64,000 nucleotides of DNA from Pseudomonas sp. (GCF_030683065.1 NZ_JAUXMX010000007.1:227798-291797); one strand, 5' to 3'. Shown: positions 48,076-57,932, numbered from the stretch's first letter. The notes: generated by a model from the sequence alone, not told the origin. Made by a program: numbers and translations.

Positions 48076-49386
48076 ATGCGTATCAGCATCTTTGGCTTGG
48101 GCTATGTCGGCGCGGTCTGTGCCGGCTGCCTGTCAGCACGCGGGCATGAGGTAATCGGCGTAGACATCTCGCCGAGCAAAATCGACCTGATCAACCAGGG
48201 TAAATCGCCGATCGTCGAACCGGGCCTGGAGGCGCTGCTGGACGCGGGCGTCAAGGCCGGCACATTGAGTGGCAGCACCGACGTTCAGGCCGCGGTGCGC
48301 AGCACCGAGCTGTCGCTGCTGTGCGTCGGCACACCCAGCAAACGCAACGGCGACTTGGCCCTGCACTTCATCGAATCAGTCTGCGCGCAGGTGGGCGCCG
48401 CACTGCGGGAGAAGTCCGCCTGGCACACCGTGGTCGTGCGCAGCACGGTGTTGCCAGGTACGGTCAAGAACGTCGTCATCCCCATTCTCGAAGAGTGCTC
48501 GGGTAAGCGCGCGGGCATCGATTTTGGCGTAGCGGTAAACCCCGAATTCCTCCGTGAAAGCACCGCTATCGACGACTACAACTATCCACCGATGACAGTG
48601 ATCGGCGAACTGGACCAGCGCTCTGGCGACGTACTGCAAGCGCTCTACCAAGAGCTGGACGCCCCCATCGTGCGCAAAAGCATCGCTGTTGCCGAGCTGA
48701 TCAAGTACACCTGCAACGTCTGGCACGCCACCAAGGTGACCTTCGCCAACGAGATCGGCAACATCGCCAAGGCGGCCGGCGTCGACGGCCGCGAGGTGAT
48801 GGAGGTGGTCTGCCAGGATCACAAGCTCAACCTGTCCAAGTACTACATGAAGCCCGGCTTCGCCTTCGGCGGTTCTTGCCTGCCGAAAGACGTGCGCGCA
48901 CTGAATTACCGTGCCGGCCAACTGGACGTCGAGGTGCCGCTGATCGGCTCGCTGATGCGCAGCAACAGCGCACAGGTGCAGCACGCCTTCGACATCATCG
49001 CCAGCTACGACAAGCGCAAGGTCGCCTTGCTGGGCTTGAGCTTCAAAGCCGGCACCGACGACCTGCGCGAAAGCCCACTGGTGGAGCTGGCGGAGATGCT
49101 GATCGGCAAGGGCTTCGAGCTGAATATCTACGACAGCAACGTCGAGTATGCACGCGTCTATGGCGCCAACAAGGACTACATCGAATCGAAAATCCCCCAT
49201 GTTTCATCCCTGCTCGACAGTGATTTCGAGCGCGTCGTCGAGCACTCCGATCTGATTGTTCTGGGCAACGCTGACGAACGCTTTCGCGCGCTCGCCCAAC
49301 AGGTTCCGGATGGCAAGCAGGTCGTCGATCTGGTCGGCTTCATGGCGCATTCCAGCCGCCAAGGCAGTGAAGGCATTTGCTGGTAA
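48076..49386 (+). CDS. algD: GDP-mannose 6-dehydrogenase
   Basis: Commits GDP-mannose to alginate by oxidising it twice to GDP-mannuronate. The 436-residue protein starts MRISIFGLGYVGAVCAGCLS with the Rossmann motif. The catalytic cysteine Cys268 in GFAFGGSCLPKD and the C-terminal NAD/UDP-binding-like region ending GFMAHSSRQGSEGICW match P. aeruginosa AlgD. AGGGG lies 8 bases before the ATG; an upstream in-frame start is not favoured. First gene of the alginate operon. Confidence 0.97.
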   Translation: MRISIFGLGYVGAVCAGCLSARGHEVIGVDISPSKIDLINQGKSPIVEPGLEALLDAGVKAGTLSGSTDVQAAVRSTELSLLCVGTPSKRNGDLALHFIESVCAQVGAALREKSAWHTVVVRSTVLPGTVKNVVIPILEECSGKRAGIDFGVAVNPEFLRESTAIDDYNYPPMTVIGELDQRSGDVLQALYQELDAPIVRKSIAVAELIKYTCNVWHATKVTFANEIGNIAKAAGVDGREVMEVVCQDHKLNLSKYYMKPGFAFGGSCLPKDVRALNYRAGQLDVEVPLIGSLMRSNSAQVQHAFDIIASYDKRKVALLGLSFKAGTDDLRESPLVELAEMLIGKGFELNIYDSNVEYARVYGANKDYIESKIPHVSSLLDSDFERVVEHSDLIVLGNADERFRALAQQVPDGKQVVDLVGFMAHSSRQGSEGICW

Positions 49387-49457
49387 ACGACCGATACCCA
49401 TCCTTGCGAATTTCCTGTGCATGCCCGCTGCGGGCGGCACCTTTGAGGAGAGCGATC

Positions 49458-50909
49458 ATGATCCCAGTTATCCTGTCGGGCGGCAGCGGTTCCCGCCTCT
49501 GGCCCTTGTCACGCAAGTTGTACCCTAAACAATTCCTGGCGCTGGCCGGCGCGCAGACCCTGTTCCAGCAGACGCTGCTGCGGGTCGTCGGCGAGGGCAT
49601 GGATGCCCCTATCGTGGTGTGCAACGAGGAGCACCGATTCATCGTCGCCGAGCAACTCAATGCCATTAGCTGCAAGGCGCAGGCGGTATTGCTCGAGCCA
49701 TTCGGCCGCAACACTGCACCGGCGGTGACCATCGTTGCCCTGAAACTGCTCGCCGAAGGCCGAGACGAACTGCTGCTGGTGTTACCCGCCGATCATGTAC
49801 TTGAGGATCAACTGGCCTTGCAGCGCGCCCTGGAACTGGCGCGCAGCGCCGCTGAACAGGGCGAGTTGGTGCTGTTCGGGGTGCCTGCAAGCAAAGCGGA
49901 AACGGGCTACGGCTATATCAAAAGCGCCGCTGCGCAGGCTGAGCTGCCACCGGGCGTACTGGCGGTCGAGCACTTCGTCGAAAAGCCGAGCCTGGCCAAG
50001 GCCAGCGAATTTGTCGCCAGTGGCGACTACTTCTGGAACAGCGGCATGTTCATGTTCCGCTGCAGCCGCTACCTGGAAGAGCTGAAGCGTCACGAGCCGG
50101 ACATCTATGACACCTGCCTGCTGGCCTTGGAGCGCAGCCAGAACGATTTGGAGTTCGTGCGCATCGACCCTGCCACGTTCGCCTGCTGCCCGGAAAACTC
50201 CATCGACTATGCCGTGATGGAAAAAACCACACGCGCCTGCGTGGTCCCGTTGCAGGCAGGCTGGAGCGATGTTGGCTGCTGGTCCTCGTTATGGGATGCG
50301 CAAGACAAGGACGCGCAAGGCAATGCCCTGCAGGGCGACGTGCTACTCCAGGATTGCCATAACTGCCTGGTATACGGCACCGACAAGCTGGTCACCCTGA
50401 TCGGCCTGGACGACCTGGTGGTGGTGCAAACCAAGGATGCGCTGATGATCGTTCACCGCGAGCGCACCCAGGAGGTCAAGCAACTGGTCAACAGCCTCAC
50501 CGCACAGGATCGCCAGGAGGCGCAGAACCACAGCCAGGTCTTCCGCCCGTGGGGCGCCTACGACTCGGTTGATATGGGCTCGCGCTTTCAGGTCAAGCAC
50601 CTCTCGGTAAAGCCCGGCGCGCAACTCTCGCTGCAGATGCACCACCACCGCGCCGAGCACTGGATCGTGGTATCCGGCACGGCGCAGGTGACCTGCGACG
50701 ACAAGCGTTTTCTGCTTACGGAAAACCAGTCGACCTATATCCCCATCGCCTCCGTGCACCGCCTGGCCAACCCGGGAAAGATCCCCCTGGAGATCATCGA
50801 AGTGCAGTCCGGCAGCTACCTCGGCGAAGACGATATCCAGCGCATGGAGGATGTTTACGGTCGCAGCGCAAGCCCGCGCGAGAGCGAACAACTGCTGCTC
50901 AAACGCTGA
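49458..50909 (+). CDS. algA: Mannose-6-phosphate isomerase / mannose-1-phosphate guanylyltransferase
   Basis: Bifunctional enzyme of GDP-mannose synthesis, 483 residues. The pyrophosphorylase signature LSGGSGSRLWPLSRKLYPKQ and VEKPSLAKA are in the N-terminal domain; the C-terminal cupin isomerase has QMHHHRAEHWIVVSGTA and EVQSGSYLGEDDIQR. The ATG at 49458 has GAGGAG 7 bases upstream. In the standard alginate operon algA is last; here it is second, 71 bases after algD. A paralogous PslB/WbpW role cannot be excluded but the context says AlgA. Confidence 0.93.
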   Translation: MIPVILSGGSGSRLWPLSRKLYPKQFLALAGAQTLFQQTLLRVVGEGMDAPIVVCNEEHRFIVAEQLNAISCKAQAVLLEPFGRNTAPAVTIVALKLLAEGRDELLLVLPADHVLEDQLALQRALELARSAAEQGELVLFGVPASKAETGYGYIKSAAAQAELPPGVLAVEHFVEKPSLAKASEFVASGDYFWNSGMFMFRCSRYLEELKRHEPDIYDTCLLALERSQNDLEFVRIDPATFACCPENSIDYAVMEKTTRACVVPLQAGWSDVGCWSSLWDAQDKDAQGNALQGDVLLQDCHNCLVYGTDKLVTLIGLDDLVVVQTKDALMIVHRERTQEVKQLVNSLTAQDRQEAQNHSQVFRPWGAYDSVDMGSRFQVKHLSVKPGAQLSLQMHHHRAEHWIVVSGTAQVTCDDKRFLLTENQSTYIPIASVHRLANPGKIPLEIIEVQSGSYLGEDDIQRMEDVYGRSASPRESEQLLLKR

Positions 50910-50950
50910 CGGCAACACGTGGCGAGCCAGAAGCGCCGAGGGGGAGAGTG

Positions 50951-51058
50951 ATGCGTACACACCCGGACAGATCGAGCCACCCTTGCGCCCAGCGTAGTCC
51001 GTGGCGGTTTCGCCACAGCGGCCAGCAGCCGACCACACCATGTACCGGAGCACGCTGA
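50951..51058 (+). CDS. Possible 35-residue leader ORF before alg8
   Basis: A short frame of 35 codons in the 153-base algA-alg8 gap. It starts with ATG behind a strong GGGGGAG site (spacing 4) and stops 4 bases before the alg8 ATG, which itself has only a distant GGAG. The product is basic and Pro/Arg/Ser-rich (MRTHPDRSSHPCAQRSP) with no recognisable domain. Its position suggests translational coupling to alg8 rather than a functional protein. It may be chance. Confidence 0.3.
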   Translation: MRTHPDRSSHPCAQRSPWRFRHSGQQPTTPCTGAR

Positions 51059-51062
51059 CGCC

Positions 51063-52577
51063 ATGGGTAAAGCCAACTCGCGACTGCACGATGCCTGCAG
51101 CCAACTGCTCGGCTGGGGCCTGCTGCTGGCCAGCCTGATGCTGCTGGCCGACCTGCTCGACCCCGGGTTATTCGATCCGCAGCACAAGAACTTCATCTTC
51201 CTGATCGGCGCACTCGGCACCTGGCGCTACGGCAACGCCATCGCCCACTACCTGCGCGGCATGTACTTCCTGCACTGGCGCTTCCCGGCCATGCGCAGGG
51301 CGGTGGAGCGCATGGGTTCGGCAGCACTGCCCTCACAGCTGTACATGGTGGTCACCAGTTTCCGCATACCCGCACCGACCACCTTCAAGGTCTACCAGTC
51401 GGTATTTCAGGAGATCCAGCGCCTGCCGGTGCCCTGTACGGTGATCGCGTCCATCGTCGAGAAGGGCGACGAGGACCTGATCAAGCAGATCATGCGCCGC
51501 GAGGTGCGTGAGCGTCCCGACATCAAACTGGTGATCGTCCGCGCCCGCGGCACTGGCAAGCGCGATGGCCTGGCCCACGCCTTCCGCGCGCTGTCGCGAC
51601 GCATGCCGGACAACGATGCGGTGGTCGGCGTGGTGGACGGCGACACCATGCTGCTGCCTGGCTGCGTGGCGAATGCGGTGAAGTTCTTTGCCTACCTGCC
51701 CAGCGTCGGCGGCATCACCACCAACGAGTTCTGCCAGGTCGAAGGCGGCAAACTTATCCGCGAATGGCACGCACTGCGCTTCGCCCAACGCCATATCAAC
51801 ATGTGCTCCATGGCCCTGTCTCGCCGCGTACTGACCATGACCGGGCGACTGTCGTTCTTCCGCGCCAGCGTGATGATCGAGCCGGACTTCATCAAGGATG
51901 TCGAGGCCGACTTCCTCCAGCACTGGCGCCTGGGCCGCTTCCAGTTCCTCACCGGTGACGACAAGTCGTCCTGGCTCAGCCTGATGCGCGCCGGCTGGGA
52001 CACCTTCTACGTGCCCGACAGCAACACCCTGACCGTTGAGCACCCGCCAGACAGCAGCTTCCTGCGCGCCACCCGCCAGCTGATGTTCCGCTGGTACGGC
52101 AATTCACTGCGGCAGAACTTTCGCGCCACCCGCCTGCTGGGTTTGCGCCAACTGGGGTTGTTCACCCTGTATGTGCTCTATGACCAACGGGTGTCGATGT
52201 GGACCAGCCTGCTCGGCCTGACCGCCTCACTGGCAGCGGCGCTACTGTTCGGCGTCCAGTTCCTGCTGGTCTACCTGTTCTGGGTGCTGCTGACCCGCAG
52301 CATGGTGAGCCTGTTGCTGTTATTCGCTGGGCACCCGGTCGATCCGCTGTACCCGCTGGTGCTCTATTACAACCAGATCGTCGGCTCGCTGATGAAGGTT
52401 TACGCGCTGTTCCACATGGACCAGCAAAGCTGGACTCGACAGAAGACCACGCTCGAACGCAGCCCCCAGGGCTTCGACCTGGCGCTCAATCGCTGGTCTT
52501 CGAAAACCATGCTGGCCTCCTCCGGTGCCCTGTTTTTCGGCGCCGTGGCCATTCTGCTGACCCTTTCCCAACCCTGA
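51063..52577 (+). CDS. alg8: Alginate polymerase Alg8 (family 2 glycosyltransferase)
   Basis: Inner-membrane processive glycosyltransferase that polymerises GDP-mannuronate to polymannuronate. The 504-residue protein has N-terminal membrane helices, then a GT2 core with the GDP-binding DGD (Asp192, Asp194 in VVDGDTML), TGDDKSSW and the product-binding R-x-x-x-M-x-R-W pattern (RATRQLMFRWYGN). Three to four C-terminal membrane helices follow. By eye it is clearly homologous to P. aeruginosa Alg8 (shared FAQRHINMCSMALS) but well diverged elsewhere. Confidence 0.95.
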   Translation: MGKANSRLHDACSQLLGWGLLLASLMLLADLLDPGLFDPQHKNFIFLIGALGTWRYGNAIAHYLRGMYFLHWRFPAMRRAVERMGSAALPSQLYMVVTSFRIPAPTTFKVYQSVFQEIQRLPVPCTVIASIVEKGDEDLIKQIMRREVRERPDIKLVIVRARGTGKRDGLAHAFRALSRRMPDNDAVVGVVDGDTMLLPGCVANAVKFFAYLPSVGGITTNEFCQVEGGKLIREWHALRFAQRHINMCSMALSRRVLTMTGRLSFFRASVMIEPDFIKDVEADFLQHWRLGRFQFLTGDDKSSWLSLMRAGWDTFYVPDSNTLTVEHPPDSSFLRATRQLMFRWYGNSLRQNFRATRLLGLRQLGLFTLYVLYDQRVSMWTSLLGLTASLAAALLFGVQFLLVYLFWVLLTRSMVSLLLLFAGHPVDPLYPLVLYYNQIVGSLMKVYALFHMDQQSWTRQKTTLERSPQGFDLALNRWSSKTMLASSGALFFGAVAILLTLSQP

Positions 52578-52592
52578 TCCGAGGCGGACGCC

Positions 52593-53747
52593 ATGAGTAG
52601 CGCCATTTCCCCCCCAGCAGCAAGCGTGGTCCACGAAGCGATCGACGAGCGCCAATACGTGCGCACCAAAATGCCCGCCCGGGTTGTCCTGGGCGGCAAC
52701 GGCGGCATCAAGTGCCAGATCGAAGATATTTCCATCGGTGGTCTCAGCCTGCGCGGCGCACCGCAACTGAGCATCGGCAGCCTGCACAGCGCCTCGATCC
52801 AGTTCGACCTGCACCAGGTCAAGCTGAGGATCGATGCGCGGATCAAGGTGACCTCGCACACCGGCGAGCTGATCGGCGTGCAGTTCGTCGATCTAGACGG
52901 GCAGAAGCGCGACATTCTGCGCTACCTCATCAGCGCCTATACATCCGGCGAGATGATCGAAGTCAACGGCCTGTTCAACGTCATGCAGCGGGAAAACCAC
53001 ATCAAGCAACGCAAGCACAAGCTCGTCACCGAGCGCGGCCTGCGCGAGCGTCTGCAGGCTCTGGCCGGCAGTGGTCTGTACCTGCTCGCCGGGCTGGCCA
53101 TCGCCAGCCTGCTGGTGTTCAAGACCTACCTGCTGTTCTTCCGGGTGGCCGCCACCCAGGCGCTGGTCAGTGCCGATGCCCACGTGATCAGCATGCCGGA
53201 GAACGGCTATGTGAAATTCCTCGTCCCCGCCGGCACCCAGCGGGTCGAGGCCGGCCAGCCAATTGCCACGGTGTCGACTCAGCTCGCCACCAGTTTCACC
53301 ACCCCCGCCGACCTCAAGGCGTTGGCCGACATCAGCCAGACCGACCTGCAGGCCTTGCTCGGTCGTTCACTGATCGAAACCACCATCGCCAGCCCCTGCG
53401 ACTGCTTGCTGTACCTGCCCAAGGCGATGGTCGATGGCTACGGCTACAAGTTCGCCGAACTGGCACACCTGATCCCGCTCGGGGACAACAGCCTGTTCGT
53501 CAAGGCCAGCTTCCCCTTCGACAAGCTCAAGGACCTGAGCGACATCGGCTCGATCGAACTGCAGGTGTTCGGCGTCGACGGCAAGCTCGGCGGCCAGGTG
53601 GTCGGCTCGGCGCTTGATCCACTGACCCAGCAACTGCTGCTGCAGATCCGCCCCGACCAGCCGCTGCCGCTGGCGGCCTACCAAAAACCGGTGGCGGTCG
53701 ACCTGTTCAAACGTCTGCCGCTGCTCTCCAGCGTCCCCGGTTACTGA
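52593..53747 (+). CDS. alg44: Alginate co-polymerase Alg44 (PilZ c-di-GMP receptor)
   Basis: Membrane partner of Alg8 that activates polymerisation on binding c-di-GMP. The 384-residue protein has an N-terminal PilZ domain with the arginine motif (RQYVRTKMPARV) and EDISIGGLSL, a membrane helix (about residues 155-180), and a periplasmic HlyD-like domain with TIASPCDCLLYLP, as in P. aeruginosa Alg44. It follows alg8 by 15 bases. The intact PilZ motifs imply c-di-GMP control of this operon's product. Confidence 0.94.
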   Translation: MSSAISPPAASVVHEAIDERQYVRTKMPARVVLGGNGGIKCQIEDISIGGLSLRGAPQLSIGSLHSASIQFDLHQVKLRIDARIKVTSHTGELIGVQFVDLDGQKRDILRYLISAYTSGEMIEVNGLFNVMQRENHIKQRKHKLVTERGLRERLQALAGSGLYLLAGLAIASLLVFKTYLLFFRVAATQALVSADAHVISMPENGYVKFLVPAGTQRVEAGQPIATVSTQLATSFTTPADLKALADISQTDLQALLGRSLIETTIASPCDCLLYLPKAMVDGYGYKFAELAHLIPLGDNSLFVKASFPFDKLKDLSDIGSIELQVFGVDGKLGGQVVGSALDPLTQQLLLQIRPDQPLPLAAYQKPVAVDLFKRLPLLSSVPGY

Positions 53748-53766
53748 GCCTTGACAGGAGTCGCGC

Positions 53767-55092
53767 ATGATCAACTGCCTTATTCCATCGTGCCTGCTGC
53801 TGCTCACACTGACGGCATCAGCCCAGGCCGCCAGCCTGCAGCAAATCCAGTATCGCCTGCATCAGGACCCGCAGGCCGACGTCGAAACCGAGCTGCGCGT
53901 GCTTGCCGAGCGTGGCGACCGCGACTCGATGCGCCTGCTGGCCGACGTGCTGGCCGGCTCCGCCGAGCGCAACAAACAGCAGGAGGCCATCGCCCTCTAT
54001 CAGGCGGCCTTCGCCAACGGCCGTGGCCCGCTCAGCGCCCTGGTCGGCCTGGCCAACTTCAGCGAGCGCTTGCCCAACGGCCATGACGCCCAGCGCGCCT
54101 TCTTCAGCCAGGCCGTGCAACGCTTCGCGCCGACCCAGGACATCAACAGCGTCAGCACCAGCCTCGATCTGTTCCTGGCCTACCCCGATCTGTATCCGCC
54201 GGCCCAGGTACGCGAGTTGATCAGCCTGTACCAGCGCGCCTGCATCGATGTCTGCGCCAGCGCGCTGTACCGCGCGCGCCTGGCAGAACAGCAGGGCCAG
54301 CGTGCGCTGGCGGACAACCTCTACCTGAGTGCCATGCGCAGCGATGCGCGGGCAGTGGAACGTTATTACCAGTTCCTCGGCGAGGAGCAGGACGAGCTGT
54401 TTGCACCCAAGGTAAGCAGCCTGCTGGCGCAGATCGACAACCTGCCGGTCGCCGTGGTGCTGGCCATCGGCAATCTGCTCAGCAGCATTCCCCGTGAGCA
54501 CGACCCGCAGGTCATACAGTGGCTGGACAACGCCATCGCCCGCCAGGCCGAGCAGGCTCGGGTGTCCAAGGCCAGCTACATGATGTCGGCGCCACAGAGC
54601 TACAGCGCCGAGGAAGTATTCGCCCTGATCGACCAGGTCGAGCTGACCCGCCCGCAAGAAGGCCGCGCCCTGCGCGCGTCGGCCTACCTGGTGCGCGGCT
54701 GGCGCAGTCTCGACCCGTTCAAGGCCCAGGAAATCATTCAGGCCCTGCTCGCCGAGGGCTACCAGAACGCCCACCTCAACCTCGGCGAGCTCTACAGCAT
54801 GGGCGGCCTGGATCAAGTCGATCAGGCCAAGGCCATCGCCAGCTACCGCGTCCTCGCCGCACGCGGCGTGCCCTCGGCGTTCTACCGCATCGCCACGATT
54901 TATGGCGGCGGCAAGGGTATCTGCCACGATCAGGTCAAGGCCTACGCCTATGCGCGAATCGCCGTCGATGGCGGCGAACTGGGCGCGCGCAAATACCTCA
55001 AGACGCTGGCCCAGCAAATCAGCCAGGAGCAGCTTGACCAGGCCCTGCAAGCGCGCAACGGGATCATCCGTGAAATCGAGGCGGCCCTATGA
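53767..55092 (+). CDS. algK: Alginate secretion protein AlgK (TPR/Sel1 repeat)
   Basis: Periplasmic TPR-like scaffold that links the alginate synthase to the outer-membrane porin AlgE. The 441-residue protein is built of helical Sel1/TPR-type repeats, e.g. ALVGLANFSERLPNG and NLGELYSMGGLDQVDQAKA. P. aeruginosa AlgK is a lipoprotein, but this one has a plain Sec signal ending ASAQA with no lipobox cysteine. It is shorter than PAO1 AlgK (475). Identity rests mainly on repeat architecture and position between alg44 and algE. Overlaps algE by 4 bases. Confidence 0.85.
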   Translation: MINCLIPSCLLLLTLTASAQAASLQQIQYRLHQDPQADVETELRVLAERGDRDSMRLLADVLAGSAERNKQQEAIALYQAAFANGRGPLSALVGLANFSERLPNGHDAQRAFFSQAVQRFAPTQDINSVSTSLDLFLAYPDLYPPAQVRELISLYQRACIDVCASALYRARLAEQQGQRALADNLYLSAMRSDARAVERYYQFLGEEQDELFAPKVSSLLAQIDNLPVAVVLAIGNLLSSIPREHDPQVIQWLDNAIARQAEQARVSKASYMMSAPQSYSAEEVFALIDQVELTRPQEGRALRASAYLVRGWRSLDPFKAQEIIQALLAEGYQNAHLNLGELYSMGGLDQVDQAKAIASYRVLAARGVPSAFYRIATIYGGGKGICHDQVKAYAYARIAVDGGELGARKYLKTLAQQISQEQLDQALQARNGIIREIEAAL

Positions 55093-56489
55093 CGCACCCA
55101 AGTCATTGGTTACGCCGAGCGCCATGGTTGCTGGCCCTGCTCGCCGGCCATGTGGTCGCTGCGGACCAGGAGGGTGCGCTAAGCGAGCCGGCCAGCCTGC
55201 CCACGCCTGCGGTGGCCGCAGCCATGCCAAGCCCGGTCGAGCTGAATCACAAGCTCACCCTGCAGGGCGGCTATGGCCCGGAAAACTCGCAACTGGGCAA
55301 CGACCGCAAAGGTTTCTATGGCCTGCGCTACGAGCCCTCGCTGAGCTGGCGCTCAAGCGAGCCGCAGTGGCCAAAATGGCAGGCGTTCAGTCGCGCCTGG
55401 TTCAACTACAACAGCGCCAGCCAGGCCAGCACCGGCTTGCAGCAGGAGAACAGCCCGCAGATCGAATACTTCAGTGCCGAGCTGCGCGAGTTCTACCTGC
55501 GCCGCAACCTGCTCGGCGACGACCCACGCCTCTCTCTAAGCCTTGGGCGCCAGCGTTACGCCGATCATTTCGGCATCTGGTGGGACACCAGCCTGGAGTC
55601 GCTGCGCCTGAACTTCGACGACACCTTTGCCCGTGGCTTCGTCGCCGTCGGGCAAAAGCTGCATACCTACAACAGCGACAGCAAAGCGCTGGACGCCCGT
55701 GAGCGCGATATCGCCTACGCCATGGGCGAATACGCCCTGCGCTGGAGCGGCGAAAACTGGGCGGGCCTGCGCCTGCTGCTGGAACAGGATTACTCCGGTC
55801 GCGCCGCGGACGACCCCAGCGACTTCAAAGGCGGGCGCGTCGGCCTGTTCTTCCACGGCGACGACCTGCACGGCACCCCGCTGTTAAGCGACTACCGCCT
55901 GGAACTGGCGCTGCTCGACGGCAGTGTCGAGTTGGCCGGTGGCGAGAAACAGGATCGCAACGGCTGGGCACTGCTCGGCGAGCTCGGCAAGCACTTCACC
56001 GAGCGGCCCTGGAGTCCGCGCCTGGCCCTGTACGGCGGTATCACCGACAAGCCGGACGACAGTAACGACGGCTTCTACCTGAATGCCATCCAGTCGGATC
56101 GGGTGGCCAATCCGGAGACCTACAGCAACGGCCTGGTCAGCGCCTTCATCGGCGTCGACCTGCGCAACCTGGCCTATTACGGCATCGCTCTGGAAACCCG
56201 ACCGCAGCCGCGCCACTTCCTCGATCTGCGCCTGACCGACCTGCACCTGCGCGATGCCGACGGCGATCTGCCGATCAACCTGGCCGAGCCAGCCGAGCGC
56301 AACGGCAGCCGCGCCCTCGGCCAGACCCTGGACCTGAATTACTACTGGGAACTGTTCCCCTACGCCGTGCAAGACAAGCATGTGCAAATCAACGCGTTGC
56401 TCACCGCCAGTTACTTCCGGGCGGGGGATGCCATCGGCAACCTCGACAACGATTTTCAGGTCTCCTTCGGCGTCGTACTGCGCTACTAA
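55089..56489 (+). CDS. algE: Alginate export porin AlgE
   Basis: Outer-membrane 18-strand beta-barrel that exports alginate. The 466-residue protein has a signal peptide (to about residue 25), then alternating beta-strands rich in aromatic and charged residues: SLGRQRYADHFGIWWDTSLE and LRNLAYYGIALETRPQPRHF are AlgE-like. It ends in VSFGVVLRY with a terminal Tyr, as expected for an outer-membrane protein. Located directly after algK. Confidence 0.93.
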   Translation: MTHPSHWLRRAPWLLALLAGHVVAADQEGALSEPASLPTPAVAAAMPSPVELNHKLTLQGGYGPENSQLGNDRKGFYGLRYEPSLSWRSSEPQWPKWQAFSRAWFNYNSASQASTGLQQENSPQIEYFSAELREFYLRRNLLGDDPRLSLSLGRQRYADHFGIWWDTSLESLRLNFDDTFARGFVAVGQKLHTYNSDSKALDARERDIAYAMGEYALRWSGENWAGLRLLLEQDYSGRAADDPSDFKGGRVGLFFHGDDLHGTPLLSDYRLELALLDGSVELAGGEKQDRNGWALLGELGKHFTERPWSPRLALYGGITDKPDDSNDGFYLNAIQSDRVANPETYSNGLVSAFIGVDLRNLAYYGIALETRPQPRHFLDLRLTDLHLRDADGDLPINLAEPAERNGSRALGQTLDLNYYWELFPYAVQDKHVQINALLTASYFRAGDAIGNLDNDFQVSFGVVLRY

Positions 56490-56504
56490 TCCAGAGGTGT
56501 CGCC

Positions 56505-57932
56505 ATGATTTTCACATCGAACATCTTTCTGTTCCTGTTTCTACCGGTGTTCCTGCTGGTGTATTACCTGGTCAAGGACGCCTGGCGTTCCTATGTCATC
56601 GTGCTCGGCAGTTATATCTTCTACGCCTGGTGGCGACCGGATTTCCTCCTGTTGTTCGTCGGCATTTCCTACTGGAACTACTGGTTCGGCCTGTTGATCA
56701 AGCGGCGTATCGACGGTGGCGACAAGAAGACCGCGTTCCGCCTGCTGACTATCGGGGTGATCGGCGACCTGGCCGCGCTCGGTTACTTCAAATACGCCAA
56801 CTTTGGCGTCGAGGTGATCGCCGACGTGCTGCAGCCGCTGGGCATCAACACCTTTACCCTGGAACACATCATCCTGCCGCTGGGCATCTCCTTCTATGTG
56901 TTCCAGGCGGTCAGCTACATCGTCGACATCTACCGCAAGGATGCCGAACCGACCCGGCGCTTCGTCGATTTTGCCGCCTACATCGCCCTGTTCCCGCAAC
57001 TGATCGCCGGGCCGATCCTGCGCTACAGCCTGATCGACCAGCAGCTCAAACAGCGTACTCACTCACTGGAGCTGTTCAGCCTCGGCGCCGCGCGCTTCAT
57101 GCTCGGTTTCGTCAAGAAGGTGTTGATCGCCGACTCGCTGGCGCCGCTGGCCACGGTGATCCTCGGCGAGTCGCAGCCGCAGATGATGGATGCCTGGTTC
57201 GGCATGTTCATCGTGCTGCTGCAGCTGTACTTCGACTTCTCCGGCTACAGCGACATGGCCATCGGCCTGGGCATGATGATGGGCTTTCGCTTCGCCGAGA
57301 ACTTCAACCAACCGCTGCTGTGCCAGAGCATGACCGAGTTCTGGCGCCGCTGGCACCTGACCCTGGCCGACTTCCTGCGCGATTACGTCTACCTGCCCAT
57401 GATCCGTTCCCGAACCCTGAAAGCCGAAGGCGCGCTGTTCTGCACCATGCTGCTGTCCGGCTTCTGGCACGGGGCGAGCTTCGCCTACATCATGTTCGGT
57501 TTGTCCTTCGCCGTACTCATGCTGCTCGAGCGGCGTTTCAACCTGGTCACCAAGGTCAACGGCCCCTACCGCTTGCATCGCAATCTGCTGGCCCTGGCGG
57601 TGCTGCTGACGGTGATGCCGTTCTTCTTCACCGGCGATATAGATCACGCCCTGAGGATCCACGCCGGCATGTTCGGCCTGAACGGCATCGGTTCGCTGGA
57701 CGCTTACTTCATCGAGACCTCGAGCATGACCGTGGCTTTCACGGGCCTGGCGCTGGTCTGGATCGCCCTCGCCGGGCGGATCAACCTGCGCTACTACGCC
57801 GGGCACAAGCAGGGCTACTGGATGGAGCATGTCAGCGGCCTGAGCATGGTGCTGCTGTGGGTCGGCTTCGGCTTGTCGCTGAGCCGCCTGGCCGCCAATT
57901 CCTTCTCTCCGTTTCTCTACTTCCAGTTCTAG
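56505..57932 (+). CDS. algI: Alginate O-acetyltransferase AlgI (MBOAT)
   Basis: Polytopic membrane-bound O-acyltransferase that moves acetyl groups to the periplasm for alginate acetylation. The 475-residue protein shows the MBOAT pattern, SGFWHGASFAYIMFG with the essential His322 (same number as in P. aeruginosa), and QSMTEFWRRWHLTLADFLRDY. In the standard order algI follows algL; here it directly follows algE. algJ starts 9 bases later. Confidence 0.95.
   Translation: MIFTSNIFLFLFLPVFLLVYYLVKDAWRSYVIVLGSYIFYAWWRPDFLLLFVGISYWNYWFGLLIKRRIDGGDKKTAFRLLTIGVIGDLAALGYFKYANFGVEVIADVLQPLGINTFTLEHIILPLGISFYVFQAVSYIVDIYRKDAEPTRRFVDFAAYIALFPQLIAGPILRYSLIDQQLKQRTHSLELFSLGAARFMLGFVKKVLIADSLAPLATVILGESQPQMMDAWFGMFIVLLQLYFDFSGYSDMAIGLGMMMGFRFAENFNQPLLCQSMTEFWRRWHLTLADFLRDYVYLPMIRSRTLKAEGALFCTMLLSGFWHGASFAYIMFGLSFAVLMLLERRFNLVTKVNGPYRLHRNLLALAVLLTVMPFFFTGDIDHALRIHAGMFGLNGIGSLDAYFIETSSMTVAFTGLALVWIALAGRINLRYYAGHKQGYWMEHVSGLSMVLLWVGFGLSLSRLAANSFSPFLYFQF

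Noticed and set aside
49458..50909. PslB/WbpW rather than AlgA
   Set aside because: Sequence motifs do not separate these paralogues, but the position inside the alginate operon favours AlgA.
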